Notes under the pieces: model-generated
What the model was told of the DNA's origin: nothing
Databases searched by the model: none
Seen by the model: only the letters and a program-made list of their open reading frames with translations
Shown: positions 37,301-45,390 of the stretch, in pieces
How the letters are laid out: every line of letters begins with the position of its first letter
How positions within the stretch are numbered: the first letter of the stretch is position 1
Made by a program: the position numbers and the translations under genes
Source: Shewanella sp. c952
GTDB taxonomy: Bacteria; Pseudomonadota; Gammaproteobacteria; Enterobacterales; Shewanellaceae
Assembly (NCBI RefSeq): GCF_019654975.1
Contig: NZ_BPEW01000004.1
Span: forward strand, 142,520-206,519
Direction of reading: 5' to 3'
DNA length: 64,000 nt

Positions 37301-37473
37301 ACCGCTGCGCTTGCGCCGCGATAGTTGGTTTGAATTGATACCACTGGAGGGTCAATATTTGGATATTCTCGTAGCGGTAACTTTTCAAATGCTACAAGAC
37401 CAAAAACGATTAACAGGATACTGATAACCGAAGCGAAAACCGGCCGCTTAACCGATATGTCAGTTAAGATCAT
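34381..37473 (-). CDS. RND-family (HAE1) multidrug efflux inner-membrane pump
   Basis: This 1030-residue protein is full length for an AcrB-type transporter. TM1 is at the N-terminus (VFASVISILLIVFGLVAF), followed by the pore-domain motif PPVVSIQTNYRGASA. The proton-relay aspartates D401 and D402 are in GMVVDDAIVVLENIHR, and a second TM bundle is at about 860-1010. Sequence style is closer to MexF/VexH-like HAE1 pumps than to AcrB itself. It would export drugs or metabolites using proton flow, together with the adaptor encoded just upstream. The two genes overlap by 4 bp (ATGA). No TolC-type channel gene is present, so an outer-membrane partner from elsewhere is needed. Confidence 0.93.
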   Translation of the reverse strand: MILTDISVKRPVFASVISILLIVFGLVAFEKLPLREYPNIDPPVVSIQTNYRGASAAVVESRITQLVEDRISGVEGIKHISSSSSDGRSRVTLEFDVGRDIEAAANDVRDRVSGLLNNLPEEAEPPEVQKANGGDEVIMWLNLVSDQMNTLQLTDYARRYLVDRFSVIDGVANMRLGGGKVYAMRVWIDRQALAARNLTVADIEKALRSENVELPAGSVESKERHFTVRLERSFRTSEDFANLVLAEGDDGYLIKLGDVAKVEIGSEEERITFRGNREAMIGLGVSKQSTANTLDVARAANELVDQINPTLPAGMEIKRSYDSSVFIEASVKEVYQTLFIAMFLVIVVIYLFLGSVRAMLIPALTVPVSLMATFIVLYALGYTINLLTLLAMILAIGMVVDDAIVVLENIHRRIEEGDSPLKAAFLGAREVAFAVVATTLVLVAVFMPITFLEGDLGKLFKEFAVAMSAAVIFSSIVALTLSPMMCSKVLKPAGQSSWLVRKIDSGMDKLSAGYRAWLRKAMSHPFLVSSLILIALVSSAYLAKEVPQEFAPREDRGSMFLIVNGPQGASFEYIESYMDEIENRLMPLVEAGEIKRLLIRAPRGFGRSSNFSNGMAIIVLEDWAVRRSAFEIIGDIRGRLSDLAGVRAFPVMRQAFGRGVGKPVQFVLGGPSYDELARWRDIILEKAKENPNLVGLDHDYKETKPQLRVVIDKDRASDLGVSISHIGRTLESMLGSRLVTTFMRDGEEYDVIIEGNRENQNTATDLENIYVRSDRSQELIPLSNLVSVEEFADASQLNRYNRMRAITIEANLADGYSLGEALDYLNDLTHEYLPAEAIVSYKGQSLDYQDSGNSMYFVFILALGIVFLVLAAQFESYVHPVVIMLTVPLATLGALIGLWATGQSLNIYSQIGIIMLVGLAAKNGILIVEFANQLRDKGVEFKDAIIQASSQRLRPILMTGITTAAGAIPLVMAQGAGAETRFVIGVVVLSGISLATFFTLFVIPVAYSLLAKNSGSPELVAQQLEKELAE

Positions 37474-38555
37474 GCCACTGGCTCCACACTAGCTTGTTTA
37501 AGAAAACTGAATTTTTCGCTAAAAGTCACTTTAACGGAATCACCGGGCCTAACTTTTAGGATCCCGCGGATCACCACTTGTTCATCGAGTTCAACTCCGT
37601 CTAGAATTTCAACCCAACCACGTTTACGTAAACCAAGCGTCACCTGCTTTTGCTCAACCACGCCTTCGTCATTAACCAGATAAACATAGTGTCTATCCTG
37701 TACTGGAATAATTGCGGACTCTGGCAGAATAAGCGCTTCTCGGCTTTGCTTGATAAGTTTTACTTTCATCAACATTCCGGGCAGTAAACGATGTTTTGGA
37801 TTAGGGATCTCTGCACGAACTATAACGGCGCGGGTTTGCGGGTTAATGCGGCTATCAATAGAGGTCACTTTGCCAATGAACATTTCACCGTCGAAGGCAA
37901 CAGCGGTAGCTTCCACTGTTTTACCAATCGCTAACGATTGCAAGAAACGCTCTGGCACTGAGAAATCGAGCTTGATGACAGAGATATCATCGAGTGTTGT
38001 AATTGCTTTACCTGGAGTCACTAACGCACCTACACTCACTTGACGCAAGCCTAACGCGCCCGAAAAGGGTGCACTAATACGTCTATCACTGAGCGCAGAT
38101 TGAGATTGTACTAATTCAGCTTTAGCAGTATCGATAAGAGTTTGCAGTCTATCTCTTTCAAGCTCTGCAATCGTTTGGCTGGTAACCAGCGTTCGAATAC
38201 GATCTAACTCTCGTTGGTGATCTTTGACTTTGACTTTGGCAACGGTAACACGTGCTTTTTGCTCACTATCTTGTAACTGTACCAGCAAGCGCCCCTTCTC
38301 AACTAAATCACCATCGTTGAAATTAACCTTGGTAACCACTTCAGATACTTTAGGGGTGACGGTAATAGATTCGTTTGCCCTGCTGGTTCCTAACGCTTCA
38401 ACTTCATCGCGTATAGGTTGAATAGCGGCTTTTGCTACAACAACATTGGGTGTAGGCCTAGATTTTTTGGCTTTAGTTACATTATCAGTTTTAAGATATT
38501 GATAACCAAAGGCGGCAGCTAATGCAATTAGTATAATTATTGTTATTTTTTTCAT
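37470..38555 (-). CDS. RND efflux periplasmic adaptor (membrane fusion protein)
   Basis: This 361-residue protein has one N-terminal membrane segment or uncleaved signal (about 3-20). A split biotinyl-lipoyl domain (ITVTPKVSEVV...GDLVEKGRLLVQL and RISAPFSGALGLRQVSVGALV) is separated by an alpha-hairpin (about 100-155), and beta-barrel and membrane-proximal domains follow. Adaptors of this form link the RND pump to a TolC-like channel. It is the first gene of the two-gene operon. A promoter overlapped by a perfect 14-bp palindrome lies 37-64 bp upstream. Confidence 0.9.
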   Translation of the reverse strand: MKKITIIILIALAAAFGYQYLKTDNVTKAKKSRPTPNVVVAKAAIQPIRDEVEALGTSRANESITVTPKVSEVVTKVNFNDGDLVEKGRLLVQLQDSEQKARVTVAKVKVKDHQRELDRIRTLVTSQTIAELERDRLQTLIDTAKAELVQSQSALSDRRISAPFSGALGLRQVSVGALVTPGKAITTLDDISVIKLDFSVPERFLQSLAIGKTVEATAVAFDGEMFIGKVTSIDSRINPQTRAVIVRAEIPNPKHRLLPGMLMKVKLIKQSREALILPESAIIPVQDRHYVYLVNDEGVVEQKQVTLGLRKRGWVEILDGVELDEQVVIRGILKVRPGDSVKVTFSEKFSFLKQASVEPVA

Positions 38556-38591
38556 GACTTCCCTAACAAACTGCTTTATTCAATTAGGGGT

Positions 38592-38619
38592 AGTTTACCT
38601 AGGTAAAACCAAGCTTCAA
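38592..38619 (-). promoter_or_regulatory. Promoter with overlapping palindromic operator for the RND pump
   Basis: Read on the minus strand, TTGAAG (38614-38619), a 16-bp spacer and TAAACT (38592-38597) form a plausible sigma-70 promoter. The perfect palindrome TTTACCTAGGTAAA (38594-38607) covers the spacer and -10 box, where a TetR- or MarR-type repressor would act. A further half-site GTTTTACC lies at 38623-38630. No such regulator gene is next to the pump. Confidence 0.5.
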
Positions 38620-38852
38620 TACGTTTTACCTTTTCTTACAATTAACACATTTCATTCACACACTTACGCGCAGCAGATAATAGCGAGTTAGCGGCTATTC
38701 AAGTCAATAATATATCAACCTGCCGATATAACAGTTTTAGCTGTTTACATTCCAAAACAAACAAGCATAAACGTTTTGAACATCTAGATAAGAGGCATTC
38801 AAGCATTATACTGTGAAGAAATAGTTATCTAGCTAGTGGTATAAAGAAGGCA

Positions 38853-38880
38853 ATAAAAAAGGAGCCACATAGGCTCCTTT
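38853..38880 (-). terminator. Intrinsic terminator after bamC
   Basis: On the minus strand, AAAGGAGCC / GGCTCCTTT with a 5-nt loop is followed by a T-tract. Confidence 0.85.
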
Positions 38881-38898
38881 CATTAGAACGGCAATCGA

Positions 38899-39999
38899 CT
38901 AACGGACTTTACGATCTTCTTCCATTAGCTCTGAGAAACCTTCATAGACGGCGATAACAACTTCACTTTCTAATGGTTCATTGTCAGCACCAAGTAAGTG
39001 GATCTGCGTTTTATCGTCAGCGCTATCATCTTTAAGTTCGATGCGGTAAGAACCTTCATCTAAACTCAGTTTTTTCTCACCCCATAAAGAGCTCCAAAAA
39101 CCTGAATCATCGACCACGTTGATATAAAGCAGACCTTTGTTACTGTCCATATCTACAATTTCGAAGCCCATCTCAGGTAAAACGATACGTAAACGATCCC
39201 ATGTACGTTTGAACTTAGCATCGGCTAGCCAGTAAGCTTGTTCATCTTGCTCAGAGATCAAGTCAACATCAATACCAAGACTTTGTTTAAGACGCTTAGC
39301 TTTCATAGCTTGAGCACGTTTAATACTCATGTAACTAATAGAGTCATTCAGGATATCAATCGTATAACGACGCTTATCTTCTCCGCTAAGCAAAATCTCT
39401 TGTTGCTCACCGTCATAAGACTCTTCGTGTTCAATCAAACTGATTGTAACGTTACCGCTACGACCATGTGGGCGAATATCAACGTCATACTTATAACGTT
39501 GGCGCAACAGGTAAACTTTGTCACTGCCCCAAAAGCTAGACTCAACCACTTCAGAGCTTTCAATCCAATCAGTTTCAAAGGTGCCAGCATCATAGTCTTC
39601 AGCACGGATCTGAACTGACTCACTTGCAAAGTACTCTTTTAATACATCAAAGATCTCTTGCTTTAGGTCTGAGTCATTATCAATGGACTCAACCATAATT
39701 TTAATATTGTCATCACCCTCTTCGACACGCGTTCCCGCAGCCATAGGCAATACCTGTAGCGGAGGACGAATATCTAAGGTGCTGCCCACTAGCGTCTTAT
39801 CAACTTTAGCGCCAACCTCGGGGATATCATATTCTTTACTATATGTCGGTTGATTAAGCCCTTCAGGAATAACCAGTTTAGGCGCTGATGCTAGATCTTG
39901 ATATTGCTGATCAACATCATTCGCTTGCCTTCTATCAATTGGTGTACTGCACGCTGTGACAGCCGCAATCAGTATTAATGGTGATACTTGCTTTAGCAT
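38899..39999 (-). CDS. bamC: Outer-membrane assembly lipoprotein BamC
   Basis: This 366-residue lipoprotein has a signal ending AVTACS. The unstructured N-terminal segment that contacts BamD in the family is followed by two helix-grip domains (about 100-220 and 240-366), which match NlpB/BamC. It is an accessory part of the BAM complex that inserts beta-barrels in the outer membrane. It lies 6 bp after dapA, the same dapA-bamC order as in E. coli, and is followed by a terminator. Confidence 0.92.
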   Translation of the reverse strand: MLKQVSPLILIAAVTACSTPIDRRQANDVDQQYQDLASAPKLVIPEGLNQPTYSKEYDIPEVGAKVDKTLVGSTLDIRPPLQVLPMAAGTRVEEGDDNIKIMVESIDNDSDLKQEIFDVLKEYFASESVQIRAEDYDAGTFETDWIESSEVVESSFWGSDKVYLLRQRYKYDVDIRPHGRSGNVTISLIEHEESYDGEQQEILLSGEDKRRYTIDILNDSISYMSIKRAQAMKAKRLKQSLGIDVDLISEQDEQAYWLADAKFKRTWDRLRIVLPEMGFEIVDMDSNKGLLYINVVDDSGFWSSLWGEKKLSLDEGSYRIELKDDSADDKTQIHLLGADNEPLESEVVIAVYEGFSELMEEDRKVR

Positions 40000-40005
40000 T
40001 TATTC

Positions 40006-40887
40006 TTAAACCTCAATTCGGGCATTTTTCATTGCTTCTAGCAACAGACCATGAAACTCACTAGAAAGTTCAGTTAAAGGTAAACGAATTTCTCCTTTAC
40101 TGATAAGTCCCATTTGATGAGCAGCCCATTTTACAGGGATTGGGTTGGCTTCACAAAATAAAGCGCTGAATAAACTTTGCATCGACTTTTCAACAGCAAT
40201 AGCTTCTGCAGTATTGCCAGCAAGTGCGGCATCACACATCGCTTTAAATGCTTTAGGAACAATGTTGTTAGCAACCGAAATGATACCGTTACCGCCCAAA
40301 GTTAAAAATTCGCGTGCTGTAGCGTCATCACCACTGTAAAGCAAAAAATCGTCGCCGCACAAACTGCGAAGTTTACTTACACGAGTAAGATCGCCAGTGG
40401 CTTCTTTTACACCAATAATGTTACTAACGCTTGCGAGCTCTGCTACCGTTTCAGGTAACATATCAACCGAAGTACGCCCAGGTACATTGTACAATATTTG
40501 TGGAATATCAGTACTTTGAGCTACAGCTTTATAATGTGCAATCAAGCCTTTTGGAGACGGCTTATTGTAATATGGAGTCACACCCAGCATGGCTTCAACA
40601 CCAACACTAGACAGACCTTTTGTCAGTTCTATCGCTTCTGCAGTGGCATTTGCGCCATTACCACCAATAATTGGAATGCGGCCAGCGGCAAAACTTACCG
40701 TCTGTTGGACGACTTGAATATGCTCTTTTGCTGGCAGTGTTGCTGACTCACCAGTAGTGCCAACTGCAACGATGCCATCGGTACCTTGGGCAATATGGTA
40801 CTCAACTAAATTCTCAAGACTCTTATTATCTACTGTGCCATCACTATTCATTGGTGTGATTAAGGCAACGATGCTTCCGTTTATCAT
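40006..40887 (-). CDS. dapA: 4-hydroxy-tetrahydrodipicolinate synthase
   Basis: This 293-residue TIM-barrel enzyme is one residue longer than E. coli DapA. Landmarks are GTTGESATL, the tyrosine motif YNVPGRTS and the Schiff-base lysine in GVKEATGDL. It condenses pyruvate with aspartate semialdehyde, the first committed step of diaminopimelate/lysine synthesis. It is cotranscribed with bamC and divergent from gcvR, as in the E. coli gcvR-dapA arrangement. Confidence 0.96.
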   Translation of the reverse strand: MINGSIVALITPMNSDGTVDNKSLENLVEYHIAQGTDGIVAVGTTGESATLPAKEHIQVVQQTVSFAAGRIPIIGGNGANATAEAIELTKGLSSVGVEAMLGVTPYYNKPSPKGLIAHYKAVAQSTDIPQILYNVPGRTSVDMLPETVAELASVSNIIGVKEATGDLTRVSKLRSLCGDDFLLYSGDDATAREFLTLGGNGIISVANNIVPKAFKAMCDAALAGNTAEAIAVEKSMQSLFSALFCEANPIPVKWAAHQMGLISKGEIRLPLTELSSEFHGLLLEAMKNARIEV

Positions 40888-41125
40888 GTGTATTCCCCAA
40901 GGGTTCAGGACTGGCTATGGTACTGATGGAATCAGTTAAAGACAAGCACTAGTACACAACTCATTCCAGATTCATTATCAACTTGAAACATATTAAATAT
41001 TTGATTTTGTAACTACGACAAAGATCGCAAATAGAGCAACATGTGATAGCATTGCTGACCATGAAAAAAAAGCACCATGAAATTGCTGTTTTTTTGGGCT
41101 AACTAATATAAAGATGGGGTATTAA

Positions 41126-41662
41126 ATGTCCAACCACTTGGTCGTTACTGCAATGGGGGCCGACCGTCCAGGTATTGTGAGTAAATTTGCACGACTCGCA
41201 AGTGAGTGTGACTGTGACATAGTCGACAGTCGTATGGCGTTGTTCGGTAATGAATTCACTTTAATTATGATGTTATCTGGCTCATGGCCTTCTATCACCA
41301 AGATGGAATCAACCTTACCTAGCTTGAGTGTTGAGCTAGAACTGATGACAGTCATGAAACGGACAGCTAAACATACACCGAAAAATTACATTTCTCGCTT
41401 AGAAGTTAACTTCAGTGGTTTTGATCAACGTGGAACCATGAAAAAAATCACTCAGTTTCTTGCCGATCGTTCATTAGATTTGGGGGCGGTAAAGTCCCAC
41501 GCAGAAGAAGACGATACTGGCGAACCGACTCAGAACATCTCATTGACCATAAATGTCCCTGAAAAAGTCGATCTTGAAAAGCTTGAAGTCAGTATGCATG
41601 AACTCGCAAAAGAGTTGTCACTAGAGTGTACCTTGGAGCATATGCAAGGCATAGACAGCTAA
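41126..41662 (+). CDS. gcvR: Glycine cleavage system transcriptional repressor GcvR
   Basis: This 178-residue protein has two ACT domains: one at about 5-75 (VVTAMGADRPGIVSKFARLA) and one at about 90-170 (FSGFDQRGTMKKITQFLADR). GcvR binds GcvA and blocks activation of the gcv operon when glycine is low. It is divergent from dapA and 17 bp upstream of bcp, matching the E. coli dapA-gcvR-bcp order. Confidence 0.92.
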   Translation: MSNHLVVTAMGADRPGIVSKFARLASECDCDIVDSRMALFGNEFTLIMMLSGSWPSITKMESTLPSLSVELELMTVMKRTAKHTPKNYISRLEVNFSGFDQRGTMKKITQFLADRSLDLGAVKSHAEEDDTGEPTQNISLTINVPEKVDLEKLEVSMHELAKELSLECTLEHMQGIDS

Positions 41663-41679
41663 AATCATAGGGAAAAGAT

Positions 41680-42147
41680 ATGCATACCTTAACAGTAGGC
41701 GATAAAGCGCCACAGTTTACTCTACAAAATCAAAATGATGAGACTATCAGCTTATCAGAAGCATTACAGACTGGTCCGGTGTTAGTTTATTTTTATCCAA
41801 AAGCGTCAACACCAGGCTGCACAGTGCAAGCGTGTGGCTTAAGAGATAGTCAGCCACAACTTAATGATCTTTCTGTTACCGTATTTGGTATTAGCCCAGA
41901 TCCAGTCGCAAAGCTTGCAAAGTTCTCAGATAAGCAATCGCTCAATTTCTCACTGCTAAGTGATGAAGACCATGCAATCGCCGATGCATTTGGTGTTTGG
42001 GGAGAGAAAAAATTTATGGGTAAAATTTATGACGGTATTCACCGTCTAAGTTTCCTCGTAGGCCAAGATGGTAATATTGCTCACGTGTTCAATAAATTTA
42101 AAACGAAAGATCACCACGAAGTGGTTCTTGCCTATTTAGCCGAGTAA
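41680..42147 (+). CDS. bcp: Thioredoxin-dependent thiol peroxidase Bcp (peroxiredoxin Q)
   Basis: This 155-residue protein has the peroxidatic cysteine C47 in TPGCTVQACGLRD, and C52 five residues later is the likely resolving cysteine, as in E. coli Bcp. It reduces peroxides using thioredoxin. It is the second gene of the gcvR-bcp unit, with its own GGGAAAAG ribosome site. Confidence 0.95.
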   Translation: MHTLTVGDKAPQFTLQNQNDETISLSEALQTGPVLVYFYPKASTPGCTVQACGLRDSQPQLNDLSVTVFGISPDPVAKLAKFSDKQSLNFSLLSDEDHAIADAFGVWGEKKFMGKIYDGIHRLSFLVGQDGNIAHVFNKFKTKDHHEVVLAYLAE

Positions 42148-42163
42148 CTAACACTGACTCAAT

Positions 42164-42192
42164 AAAAAGGAGCCTAGAAGGCTCCTTTTTTT
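42164..42192. terminator. Bidirectional terminator between bcp and argO
   Basis: An 11-bp perfect stem AAAAAGGAGCC / GGCTCCTTTTT with a 5-nt loop carries T-tracts on both strands, between convergent genes. Confidence 0.88.
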
Positions 42193-42198
42193 ATTATT

Positions 42199-42810
42199 CT
42201 ATAAGTATGGATATATTAACGCTAAAGCAATAGACCACATTGTTAGGCAGATAAATCTATCTAAGTAGCACCACGCTTTAGGCTTCTGAAATATAGGACT
42301 TAAGTAGCGAGCTCCAATACTTAAGCTAAAAAACCATACAAATGATGCCAACACAGCCCCAGCCCCAAACCATTGCTTTGCCGTGCCTTCAAACTGCACA
42401 CTAATGCTTCCTAGCAGTACCACGGTATCTAAATACAAGTGTGGATTAAGAAAGCTTATTGCTAATGTGGTAATAACTGCTTTTTTGAGGCTATCAGCGG
42501 CTAATCCTTGCTCATCTTCCATTTTTTGCTCAGTAAAAGATGATTTCAATGCGCCATAACCATATATAAAAAGAAAAATAGCACCACCAAAACTGGCGAT
42601 ATCTTTGATCAGTGGAAAGGCAAGTATAAGATGCCCAAGCCCTGCAACGCCTGCCGTGATCATAATGGCGTCAATAAATGAGCACAGCGCCGCTATGGGC
42701 AACGAATGTGATTGCTTTAAGCCCTGTTTTAATACAAATGCGTTTTGCGCACCTACCGCCATGATGAGACTGCCACCGATTGCCATTCCCTGAATGAATG
42801 CTGTTTGCAT
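42199..42810 (-). CDS. argO: LysE/ArgO-family amino-acid exporter
   Basis: This 203-residue protein has about six membrane helices. The first is FIQGMAIGGSLIMAVGAQNAFVLKQGL, the LysE-family signature, and a later one is SFLNPHLYLDTVVLLGSIS. The family exports arginine or lysine. It is divergent from the LysR regulator at 42933, which looks like ArgP, the known activator of argO in E. coli. That pairing supports the name. Confidence 0.9.
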   Translation of the reverse strand: MQTAFIQGMAIGGSLIMAVGAQNAFVLKQGLKQSHSLPIAALCSFIDAIMITAGVAGLGHLILAFPLIKDIASFGGAIFLFIYGYGALKSSFTEQKMEDEQGLAADSLKKAVITTLAISFLNPHLYLDTVVLLGSISVQFEGTAKQWFGAGAVLASFVWFFSLSIGARYLSPIFQKPKAWCYLDRFICLTMWSIALALIYPYL

Positions 42811-42932
42811 GAAATTACCTAAAATATGAAGACGACGAATTAGCGAGCAGAATATTCCCCAAACAAAAATAAGTACAACTAATTAAATTTATGTATCATT
42901 AGTAAAACTTATAATTGATTACTTAGTCTCCT

Positions 42933-43832
42933 ATGTTTGATTACGCCCATCTAAAAGCATTATCGATAGTGGTATCACAAGGTGGCTTTGATAAGGCTGC
43001 TAAACACCTTTTCATTAGCCAATCTGCAGTCTCACAGCGGATTAAACAGCTCGAAGACAAAGTAGGACAAGCCCTAGTCGTTCGAGCTACACCTGTGTAT
43101 GCCACTGAAATGGGCAAGCGCCTGCTGAGGCATTATGCTCAAGTTCAATTGCTTGAGAGTGAACTGCGCACAGAAATGAATGTTGATGACCCTTCGTTGC
43201 CGACGATTGTGCGTATCGCTGTCAACGCTGATAGTTTGGCGACTTGGTTTTTACCCGCATTAACTGAAGTTTTTAAACGTCACAAATGGTTATTAGAACT
43301 AGTCGTTGATGATGAAGCCTATACCCATCATTTGCTAAAAAGTGGTGACGCTGTTGGCTGTGTCACCACCAGCCAATCGCCTATGGCGGGCTGCAGTAGC
43401 GAATACCTTGGCAACATGGAATACATGTGTGTAGCTACCCCGGATTTTATCGCCGAGTACTTTGACCAATTAACACAGCAACCAGATTCAATACTTAAAG
43501 CACCAGCGGTGGTCTTTTCTACTAAAGACAAACTTCACGATAAGTTTCTTAATTTTTATTTTGGTATCAATGAAGGCAGCACTCGAGAGCATAAAATCCC
43601 TTCATCTGAAAGTTTTCTCGAAGCGATAACTATGGGCTTAGGATATGGATTAGTGGCGCATCTGCAAGCAAAACCATTGTTGGAAAGTGGCGATTTAATC
43701 GAAGTATTCCCAGGAAAGCGGATGCAGGTCCCCCTTTATTGGCAACATTGGAATATAAAAGCTAAACAAACGACTATCGTTTATCGTTCGTTAGCAGCGA
43801 CTGCACGCCACTTGCTCATAAACCCTGAATAA
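42933..43832 (+). CDS. argP: LysR-family regulator ArgP (IciA)
   Basis: This 299-residue protein has an N-terminal winged helix-turn-helix (YAHLKALSIVVSQGGFDKAA; ISQSAVSQRIKQLE) and a LysR effector domain. Sequence and length match ArgP, which senses arginine and lysine and activates argO. The 122-bp divergent region upstream is AT-rich, as ArgP targets are, and would hold both promoters. Confidence 0.92.
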   Translation: MFDYAHLKALSIVVSQGGFDKAAKHLFISQSAVSQRIKQLEDKVGQALVVRATPVYATEMGKRLLRHYAQVQLLESELRTEMNVDDPSLPTIVRIAVNADSLATWFLPALTEVFKRHKWLLELVVDDEAYTHHLLKSGDAVGCVTTSQSPMAGCSSEYLGNMEYMCVATPDFIAEYFDQLTQQPDSILKAPAVVFSTKDKLHDKFLNFYFGINEGSTREHKIPSSESFLEAITMGLGYGLVAHLQAKPLLESGDLIEVFPGKRMQVPLYWQHWNIKAKQTTIVYRSLAATARHLLINPE

Positions 43833-43860
43833 AAAAGGGGCATCAGCCCCTTAATGTTTT
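43831..43860. terminator. Bidirectional terminator between argP and perM
   Basis: AAGGGGC / GCCCCTT with a 4-nt loop begins at the argP stop codon. The T-tract is best on the minus strand (six Ts), which serves perM. Confidence 0.75.
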
Positions 43861-43877
43861 TCGATGTAGTTGCCGTC

Positions 43878-44972
43878 TTATTTAACCAAAGGTTCTGCTT
43901 CGATGGCTTGTTCTGCTGAAGCGCCATGAACGGGCCATGCGTTGATAACCGCTTTTACTAGCGATGCTAAAGGGATGGCAAAGAAAACGCCCCACACGCC
44001 CCACAGGCCTCCAAACACTAATACAGCCGCGATAATAAACACTGGATGCAAATCAACGGCGTCTGAAAATAGAATAGGCACAAGTAAATTACCGTCCAAT
44101 GCTTGAATAATACCGTAGCCGATCATCAAGTAGCCAAACTCGGAACTGATCCCCCACTGGAAAAATGCGACTAATGCGATAGGTAATGTCACAAGCGTTG
44201 CCCCTACATAAGGGATCAATACCGACAGGCCTGTTAATACCCCTAGCAGCGCAGCGTATCTAAGATCCATCACCGCAAAGAAGGCATAACTCACAACACC
44301 GATGATCACTATTTCGATAATTTTTCCACGAATATAGTTAAAGATCTGCTGATGCATTTCATTCCAAACTTTGCGCGCTAAATCACGATTGGAAGGAAAG
44401 AACCGCTTACTACCACGCAGTAGCTCATCTTTGTCTTTTAAGAAGAAAAACACCAACAGTGGCACCAATATCGCGTATACCATTAGCACTAACAATGAAG
44501 CTGAATAACCGAGCAACTGTTTACCGATATCCAGTAAGTGCTGAGTATCGAGCATTTTTTTCAGTTCGCCGACCATGGTGTCTAACTGAGTTGGATTAAC
44601 GAATTGCGGATATTGGTTTATAAACTGCTGTGCAGTCAATAATCCTTTATCAATCATACTTGGTAGGTCCCCAATCAAGCTAACCCCCTGCCTCCAGAGA
44701 CTTGGGATCAAACCAAAACTGATCAATAACATCAAACCAATGAACAGAATCAACACTAATGAAGCGGCCGGAGTACGATTAATACCAATACGCGCCATCT
44801 GAGCGACAGGCCACTCCAATAAGAAAGCGAGCACAAGCGCAACCAATAACGGCGCTAATAAGCCACCTGCGAAATAGATGGCGAGTGCTAAACCAACAAG
44901 AATAAGCACTAAAGTAACAGCTTGTGGATCACTAAAACGTTCTTTGTACCAACGACTTAAGATTGTTAACAT
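43878..44972 (-). CDS. perM: AI-2E family permease PerM
   Basis: This 364-residue protein has about eight membrane helices and the family motifs FFLKDKDELL, GVLTGLSVLIPYVGA and PILFSDAVDLHPVFIIAAVL. The family includes PerM and TqsA, and proposed roles range from signal export to Na+/H+ exchange. Location near bepA matches perM of E. coli. The transported substrate is not known. Confidence 0.88.
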   Translation of the reverse strand: MLTILSRWYKERFSDPQAVTLVLILVGLALAIYFAGGLLAPLLVALVLAFLLEWPVAQMARIGINRTPAASLVLILFIGLMLLISFGLIPSLWRQGVSLIGDLPSMIDKGLLTAQQFINQYPQFVNPTQLDTMVGELKKMLDTQHLLDIGKQLLGYSASLLVLMVYAILVPLLVFFFLKDKDELLRGSKRFFPSNRDLARKVWNEMHQQIFNYIRGKIIEIVIIGVVSYAFFAVMDLRYAALLGVLTGLSVLIPYVGATLVTLPIALVAFFQWGISSEFGYLMIGYGIIQALDGNLLVPILFSDAVDLHPVFIIAAVLVFGGLWGVWGVFFAIPLASLVKAVINAWPVHGASAEQAIEAEPLVK

Positions 44973-45063
44973 TCATTTACCCTGATGCGACAGCTAATAC
45001 TATGTACTGCTGTCGATAAAAAAGATGTTCTACATCTAAAATGTAAAACAGTTTAAAGTCACT

Positions 45064-45279
45064 TTACTTAGTGATCTCAAGTGTTAAAACTGACTCTTTC
45101 GATTGTATTATTTGATGATGATAACCGACTTTTTTTAAATAACGGGGAACATCTTGCCTAGAACCGGGGTCTGATAACAAAACCCTTAGTTTTTCGCCAG
45201 TGTCGATCTGCTTTAAAGCTAATTTAACTTTTACGAGTGGCAATGGACAGCGAAAGGCTGTTAAATCAATAATAATCAT
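45064..45279 (-). CDS. TusA-family sulfur carrier protein
   Basis: The start is at ATG 45279; a TTG two codons earlier is less likely. The product is 71 residues. The conserved TusA motif RCPLPLVKVKLAL holds the active cysteine C11, and the DPGSRQDVPRYL helix is typical. Family members carry persulfide for tRNA thiolation or other sulfur pathways. It lacks features that would distinguish true TusA from YeeD-like paralogs. It sits between perM and bepA, head-to-head with bepA. Confidence 0.85.
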   Translation of the reverse strand: MIIIDLTAFRCPLPLVKVKLALKQIDTGEKLRVLLSDPGSRQDVPRYLKKVGYHHQIIQSKESVLTLEITK

Positions 45280-45390
45280 AATCAACTTGCTATAAACAAT
45301 CTAAGGCTATTATCCTAATAAGCAGTGCAAACCACAAGCAAGCATTGTGGCCTTACAACAAGAAAAGCATAGCCCAATTTAAGGATCCGC

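Larger units (their letters stand above)
38556..38898. other. 343-bp intergenic region upstream of RND operon
   Basis: It lies between the RND adaptor gene (start 38555) and the end of bamC; both genes are on the minus strand. It holds the RND promoter/operator (38592-38619) and the bamC terminator (38853-38880). The rest (about 38630-38850) is AT-rich, with no ORF that has a ribosome site and no other structure I could recognise. Confidence 0.5.

Noticed and set aside
39238..39618. 126-codon plus-strand ORF inside bamC
   Set aside because: Antisense shadow of bamC, which has complete family features; no ribosome site.
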